A stretch of 25,261 bases of DNA from Nitrospinota bacterium (GTDB lineage: Bacteria; Nitrospinota; Nitrospinia; UBA9942): the NCBI GenBank assembly GCA_016234205.1, contig JACRGN010000240.1, positions 1-25,261 on the forward strand. The letters run 5' to 3'. The notes under the pieces were generated by a model. That model had not been told where the DNA came from. It worked only from the letters and a program-made list of their open reading frames with translations, and did no database searches. The position numbers and the translations under genes were made by a program. Below are positions 21,395 through 25,261 of this stretch, piece after piece; the first letter of the stretch is position 1; each line of letters opens with the position of its first letter.

Positions 21395-23149
21395 TTAAGT
21401 ATGTGCCCATATAAAGGCAATAACACCTGTAAGAATAAATTTCCCATCTACAACAGCTTCACACGATAATCCCTGCGAGATTATCCTTCTGTGATAAAGG
21501 TAAAGATAGAATATCGTATATCCAATTGGAATTATAAGAAGATAACCAAGACTTGATAACAATCCAATCCGTGAGAAGATAAATAATCCTATAGCTGCCA
21601 GACCGGAAATGGCTAATAGAAATATCTTTGTCTTTTCCTTGCCTATTAATATTGGAATTGTCTCCCTGCCTACAAATCTGTCACCCTGAATATCCCTTAT
21701 ATCAAATAATACCGACCTTATATATGAAACTAAGAATACAAATACAAACGATGCCATTATGGAAAAATTTATACCTCCCCATACTTTGGCAGATGCAGGC
21801 ACAAGGACACATACAGTTGCCCATGCAAGGGCAACAAAAACATCCTTTGATGCAGGGATGTCTTTTAACCTCTGATATTTTATGCCTTTTAAAAATCCAA
21901 AGGCACAAGTATATTTTGAAATATAAGAGGGAAATATTTTCACACTATAGGCAATTCCAAGACATATAGAAATAAGCGTCAACAGAAATGATGTCCATCC
22001 AAAAAAAACAGATATAAGCAATGATAACAAAGATGAGGTTACACCAATCTTTAATAATATATCCCTATTCTTCTCATAAAACTCAATCCTGTCAGGTTCA
22101 TTTAACTTCATACTATCTTTGTCTGCTATATGGTTAATATTATACATTGAGAAAAAATACAAAAATGATACCACTATAAAATAGACAGACGGTTCTTTGC
22201 CGCTCAGATACGAGATTCCATAAGTCAGAAATGCCGCCCCAAGGGCTATATACAGATTGCTCCGAATTAAAAATTCTGCTGCATTATATAATTTTTGAAA
22301 TCCCTTTCTGCTCCGCTTCTCAATTTCTTCAAGCCTCTTTACCACCCTCATTATCATCCAGTTCGGAGTTGAAGCACCTGCAGTAACACCAATAATATTA
22401 AACCTTGAGATTTTTGACTCATCCAGTTCCGCCTCTGTCTCTATAAGAAATGTAGGGATTCCTGCAGATTCGGATACCTTTGCCAATCGGGTGGTATTTG
22501 CACTATTCTTTCCGCCTACGACAATCATTGCATCTACTTCCTTCGCCAGCCTTAATACCTCACCCTGCCGGTCTTCTGTTGCATCGCATATAGTCTCTGC
22601 AATTACACAATCAGGATATTTCTCTTTAAGCCTCTTTGTAATCTCCTTATATTTTGATACATCAAGGGTTGTCTGCCCGACAACACATACCTTGTCCATT
22701 GGAGGGAGTTTTTCTGCATCTTCCACAGATCCTATTACAAATCCCTTTCCTAAAGTAAATCCCATAAGTCCGACTATCTCTGCATGTCCCTCATCACCTA
22801 TAATCACAGTATAATAACCTTTGTTGGCATGTTTCTTTATAATTGACTGGACCCGTGCAACAAGGGGGCATGTGGCATCATTTATCTTTACGCCTTTTGA
22901 CTTTATCTCCTGTCTTACGACAGGGGTTATGCCATGTGTCCTTATCACTACAGTCCCTGATTTCACGCTGTCAAGGTCTTTGATTACCCTTACATTCTTT
23001 GATTCAAGCATCTCTATAACCTGGGGGTTATGAATCAATGGACCGTATGTATAAAGCTCCTTCTCCTCTTCAACGGCATCAAGGACAATATCCATTGCCC
23101 TCTTTACCCCCATACAAAATCCTGATGTCTTTGCCAGTTTAACCTGCAT
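21395..23149 (-). CDS. IspH fused to a UbiA-type prenyltransferase
   Basis: A 584-residue fusion. Residues 1-280 are IspH (4-hydroxy-3-methylbut-2-enyl diphosphate reductase, last step of the MEP pathway), with the iron-sulphur cysteines Cys12, Cys94 and Cys188, His40, His72 and His122, and the TPNW end motif. Residues ~290-584 form a UbiA-family membrane prenyltransferase: about eight to nine hydrophobic helices, the first Asp motif NHIADKDSMKLNEPDR, and the second, LFDIRDIQGDRFVGRETIPILIG. The same protein would make isoprenoid diphosphates and transfer a prenyl chain. The acceptor substrate cannot be read from sequence. No frameshift separates the halves. It is a housekeeping gene next to the defence locus. 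Confidence 0.9.
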   Translation of the reverse strand: MQVKLAKTSGFCMGVKRAMDIVLDAVEEEKELYTYGPLIHNPQVIEMLESKNVRVIKDLDSVKSGTVVIRTHGITPVVRQEIKSKGVKINDATCPLVARVQSIIKKHANKGYYTVIIGDEGHAEIVGLMGFTLGKGFVIGSVEDAEKLPPMDKVCVVGQTTLDVSKYKEITKRLKEKYPDCVIAETICDATEDRQGEVLRLAKEVDAMIVVGGKNSANTTRLAKVSESAGIPTFLIETEAELDESKISRFNIIGVTAGASTPNWMIMRVVKRLEEIEKRSRKGFQKLYNAAEFLIRSNLYIALGAAFLTYGISYLSGKEPSVYFIVVSFLYFFSMYNINHIADKDSMKLNEPDRIEFYEKNRDILLKIGVTSSLLSLLISVFFGWTSFLLTLISICLGIAYSVKIFPSYISKYTCAFGFLKGIKYQRLKDIPASKDVFVALAWATVCVLVPASAKVWGGINFSIMASFVFVFLVSYIRSVLFDIRDIQGDRFVGRETIPILIGKEKTKIFLLAISGLAAIGLFIFSRIGLLSSLGYLLIIPIGYTIFYLYLYHRRIISQGLSCEAVVDGKFILTGVIAFIWAHT

Positions 23150-23230
23150 AATACAATTCTATATCCATACTGAAAATTCTTCAACCTGAATTATGAGAGA
23201 AGATATGATATGAACCCAAATAATGCGTGA

Positions 23231-23362
23231 AACCACAGGTAAACACAGATTAACACAGATTATTCAATGAATTAAAAGAAAGATATATTTCACTTTTTAA
23301 GTGAAAGAAGAATTATAATAACTTTTTGTTTTATCAGTGTTTACCTGTGTTCATTTGTGGTT
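23231..23362. repeat. MITE-like hairpin element with AACCACA ends
   Basis: 30-bp imperfect arms (23231-23260 and 23333-23362; AACCACAGGTAAACACAGAT versus the complement AACCACAAATGAACACAGGT) bracket an inner palindrome, TTCACTTTTTAAGTGAA. At 132 bp with no reading frame, it looks like a non-autonomous mobile or REP-like element between ispH-ubiA and the tRNA. Confidence 0.75.
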
Positions 23363-23427
23363 AATGCATAATCTGGGATGAATACTGATGAGAAAATTAG
23401 GAAAGATAACAAAGAAATAATTTTTGA

Positions 23428-23500
23428 TGAGCCGTGCTGGGATCGAACCAGCGACCTACTGATTAAGAGTCAGTTGCTCTACCAGCTGAGCTAACGGCCC
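23428..23500 (-). tRNA. tRNA-Lys (anticodon CTT)
   Basis: A 73-base cloverleaf. Acceptor stem GGGCCGT pairs with ACGGCTC (one G-U), discriminator A; the D arm is GCTCAGCTGGTAGAGC; the anticodon loop is CTCTTAA, giving CTT for the Lys codon AAG; the T arm is GCTGGTTCGATCCCAGC. The CCA end is not encoded. TATAAT 9 bp before the 5' end (23509-23514) could be its -10 box. Confidence 0.96.
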
Positions 23501-23573
23501 ACTATTAAATTATAAGCTGTTGATTATGATATATTTTTTGTTTTTATTGGTGTTATCTCTATGAATTTTTCTC

Positions 23574-23602
23574 TTGACATTTTCCCACAGATTCACGATA
23601 AT
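23574..23602 (+). promoter_or_regulatory. Sigma70-like promoter of the integrase
   Basis: TTGACA (23574-23579, full consensus), 17-base spacer, then GATAAT (23597-23602, one mismatch to TATAAT), facing the integrase about 130 bp away. Four phased repeats overlap the -10 box and the expected start. Confidence 0.72.
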
Positions 23603-23630
23603 TACCGATACTTACCGATTATTTACCGAT
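23592..23630. promoter_or_regulatory. Four phased TTACCGAT repeats over the integrase promoter
   Basis: TTCACGAT (23592), then TTACCGAT at 23602, 23612 and 23623, spaced 10, 10 and 11 bp, so all face the same side of the helix. The array overlaps the -10 box and the transcription start. It looks like a cooperative repressor or arm-type recombinase binding array. Confidence 0.65.
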
Positions 23631-23733
23631 GTTCACTCACACTATTGTTACAAATTTTAAATGGTTAAATAATTATTAAATGATACATTTACTTTTATAA
23701 TTCTGCCTTATTTTTATCATGGAGTCAAGACTT

Positions 23734-24753
23734 ATGTCATTCAAATACCGTAGGGGTAAATACTACTGGGTCGGCTATCTCGAAGGGAATAAAACTATCA
23801 GAAAATCCCTTAAGGTTACATCTCAAGCCGCGGCCAATTTACTTCTTGCAGAATACCAGCTATTAGAAGCAAAATCCAGACATAATTCTAAACTGCTCAT
23901 CATTAAAAAAAAGATTATGGATATCTTCACAGAGTTTAAAGATAATAGACCGGTGAGGACGAAGACAAAAGAGTGGTATGAGTGGTGTGAGAAATATTTT
24001 CTTAATTTCTGCGGGGAAAAGGGGGTTGAGTATATTAGGGATATTACATTCGACCATCTGAAGGAATTTTATAAAACAAGAACACTTGAAGCGCCGGAAG
24101 GTGCAAAGGCAAACATGAGGGCATTAAGGGCAGTCTTTGCTTATGCAGTCAGGGAAGGTTACATAAATGAAAATGTTGTAAAAAAGGTTAAAATAGAAAA
24201 ACCTACAAAAACGATATTCAGAGACCTTTCATTTGAAGAAATAGGCAGGCTGCTTGCTGCAGCAAAAGACCATTCTCCCAGTTATTATCCTCTATTTGCG
24301 GCCGGCTATTATGTTGGACTCAGGGCTGGAGAATTAAGATATCTCGAACCTGATGATATAAATTTTAAGGAAAGGTATGTCTATGTTCGATCAAAAAATG
24401 AAAATCCTATAAAGGACCATCAGGAGAGAAAAATACCGCTTAATAATAAACTCCGGGATATCATCGAGACAATGAAGCCCGGCAAGAAGTATCTCTTTGA
24501 GACAAAAGAGGGAACGCCTCGGGTAAATAACTTAAACAGGGAGTTCAAGAGAATAGGCAAGATAGCTGGTATTAACACCATGGGACTCAATATACAGGTA
24601 TTACGAGAAACCTTTGGAAGCCATTTAAGAAAAAGAGGGGTAGATATAGCACTCATAAGCCAGTATATGGGACACTCCTCTATTGATGTAACCTTAAGAC
24701 ACTATGCACATATAAAGATAGAGCAGACACATGATGAGATAAATTTGTTATGA
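23734..24753 (+). CDS. Tyrosine recombinase / integrase
   Basis: A 339-residue phage-type integrase, the only clear plus-strand gene of its size. It has an N-terminal arm-binding-like region (MSFKYRRGKYYWVGYLEGN...), a core-binding domain with WYEWCEKYFLNFC, and a catalytic domain with Arg in GLRAGELR, Lys in RKIPLNN, the LRETFGSHL box with the second Arg, GHSS and the nucleophile Tyr in LRHYAHI. The usual His of HxLR is Gln (QVLRETF). I choose ATG 23734 because GGAG lies 9 bp upstream; ATG 23719 is the alternative. It sits near tRNA-Lys, a common island arrangement, but I saw no second att copy. Confidence 0.9.
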   Translation: MSFKYRRGKYYWVGYLEGNKTIRKSLKVTSQAAANLLLAEYQLLEAKSRHNSKLLIIKKKIMDIFTEFKDNRPVRTKTKEWYEWCEKYFLNFCGEKGVEYIRDITFDHLKEFYKTRTLEAPEGAKANMRALRAVFAYAVREGYINENVVKKVKIEKPTKTIFRDLSFEEIGRLLAAAKDHSPSYYPLFAAGYYVGLRAGELRYLEPDDINFKERYVYVRSKNENPIKDHQERKIPLNNKLRDIIETMKPGKKYLFETKEGTPRVNNLNREFKRIGKIAGINTMGLNIQVLRETFGSHLRKRGVDIALISQYMGHSSIDVTLRHYAHIKIEQTHDEINLL

Positions 24754-24837
24754 TTTTCTCAAGTTATTACTGAGTGACGGTTTTGTTATAAATTATTGTC
24801 ATGTCCCGTCCTTTGTGGTTTTACTGGAAACATGCTT

Positions 24838-25092
24838 TTATGAACGACCTAAAAATACTGAACCCTCTTCAGGGTATTCATCAAAAAAAACATAAAGTCC
24901 TTTTCCAGAATGCCCATCGTTATTAACTTCTTCAACCGTGACCTCAGCATCCTCGCCGCCGAAAAAATTAAGAAGTTCCTTGATTATGCGGAGGCTGGGG
25001 ACAGCCCCAAGGAAACTTTTGATAGCATCAATATAAACCCCTGCACCCGATTTTGTCAAGACACTTTTTGCAGTAAAATTATTATCATTCAT
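24838..25092 (-). CDS. Small hypothetical protein
   Basis: An 84-residue frame, MNDNNFTAKSVLTKSG..., with a possible helix AIKSFLGAVPSLRIIKELLNFFG and an acidic end VFFDEYPEEGSVFLG. GGAG lies far upstream (about 17 bp), so the start is uncertain. It lies between the integrase and an IS end, converging with the integrase. I do not recognise a family; it may be a partial or decaying gene. Confidence 0.35.
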   Translation of the reverse strand: MNDNNFTAKSVLTKSGAGVYIDAIKSFLGAVPSLRIIKELLNFFGGEDAEVTVEEVNNDGHSGKGLYVFFDEYPEEGSVFLGRS

Positions 25093-25121
25093 AATTGAAT
25101 TTTTTTAATTGTCTCCTCTAT

Positions 25122-25261
25122 AGAGTCTGTTGCAAAAACCCTAATATTTTACAATAAAAACAACAGATAAGAGTATCAGATATTTGATATAATATATGCC
25201 ATCAACGAACAATACTGGAGGGAAACAGATGGCATATAATTTCATAGAGTGTAATCGTGAA
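25122..25261 (+). mobile_element. Left end of an IS1182-like insertion sequence
   Basis: GAGTCTGTTGCAAAAACCC near 25123 looks like a terminal inverted repeat; about 100 bp on, a gene starts after GGAGG. A TATAAT box lies at 25188-25193. Only the left end is in the window, so the far repeat and target duplication cannot be checked. Confidence 0.55.
25229..25261 (+). CDS. Transposase start (cut by window edge)
   Basis: Eleven codons, MAYNFIECNRE, after GGAGG at 25217-25221. The start resembles the 'MxxNFIxxNRxQ' beginning of IS1182-family DDE transposases. Too short to confirm the family or the active site. Confidence 0.5.
   Translation, partial: MAYNFIECNRE

Noticed and set aside
23428..23500. 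tRNA-Lys as attachment site of the integrase
   Set aside because: The integrase lies at the 5' side of the tRNA and no second copy of the tRNA 3' end was noticed in the window. Still possible if the other att is outside.
1..25261. CRISPR array in the window
   Set aside because: No run of regularly spaced 25-40 bp direct repeats was seen; the repeats present are hairpins or dispersed elements. The array is more likely left of cas1.

Overview
This window holds most of a type III-B (Cmr) CRISPR-Cas locus from a bacterium with moderately AT-rich DNA. Bacterial features include an IspH of the non-mevalonate isoprenoid pathway, a lipoprotein with a lipobox, a PAS/CACHE sensor kinase with a NarL/LuxR-type regulator, and canonical Shine-Dalgarno sites. 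Several dispersed palindromic repeats are present, some inside genes. That mix is common in uncultured Nitrospirota or Deltaproteobacteria-like genomes, but I cannot assign a phylum with confidence. Almost every gene is on the minus strand, so the locus reads right to left. The integrase and the insertion sequence at the right edge are on the plus strand.

Right part (about 23.2-25.3 kb): tRNA-Lys(CTT), a tyrosine recombinase with its own sigma70-like promoter and a phased repeat array, a small unknown gene, and the first codons of an IS1182-like transposase. Next (16.3-23.2 kb) come an IspH-UbiA fusion, a 1009-residue sensor histidine kinase overlapping its response regulator, and, 28 bp downstream, a CARF protein of the NE0113 type. 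A PEGA-like lipoprotein follows. A roughly 530-bp spacer then carries dispersed repeats, a palindrome, and a 25-codon relic of the N-terminal HD segment of another Cas10-like gene.

The core operon (7.8-15.3 kb) is cmr1-cmr2/cas10-cmr3-cmr4-cmr5-cmr6, with ATGA overlaps or very short gaps. Cas10 keeps the HD and GGDD motifs, so target cleavage and cyclic oligoadenylate (cOA) synthesis are both predicted. Downstream (4.4-7.8 kb) is a toxin-antitoxin and nucleotidyltransferase region: a coiled-coil antitoxin-like protein, a DUF4143-type ATPase, an RHH/RelE pair, and an AbiEii-type nucleotidyltransferase with a small partner. This stretch carries two decayed copies of the ATPase-nucleotidyltransferase junction.

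The left end (1-4.4 kb) is the most interesting part. It is a tightly packed signalling cassette: CARF-RelE (Cami1-like), a one-helix membrane SAVED-like protein, a small Csx3-like protein, an unknown helical protein, and a fusion of a class III nucleotide-cyclase-like domain to a Csx3-like domain. A stand-alone reverse transcriptase and cas1 (cut by the window edge) follow. The inferred logic is this: the Cmr complex recognises transcripts and makes cOA; CARF-RelE and TM-SAVED act as cOA-gated effectors; the Csx3-like domains may degrade or buffer the signal; RT and Cas1 acquire spacers, possibly from RNA. The cyclase-Csx3 fusion beside TM-SAVED suggests a second nucleotide-signal layer that I do not recognise as a described arrangement. 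No CRISPR array, cas2 or cas6 is visible in the window; they would most likely lie beyond the left edge.
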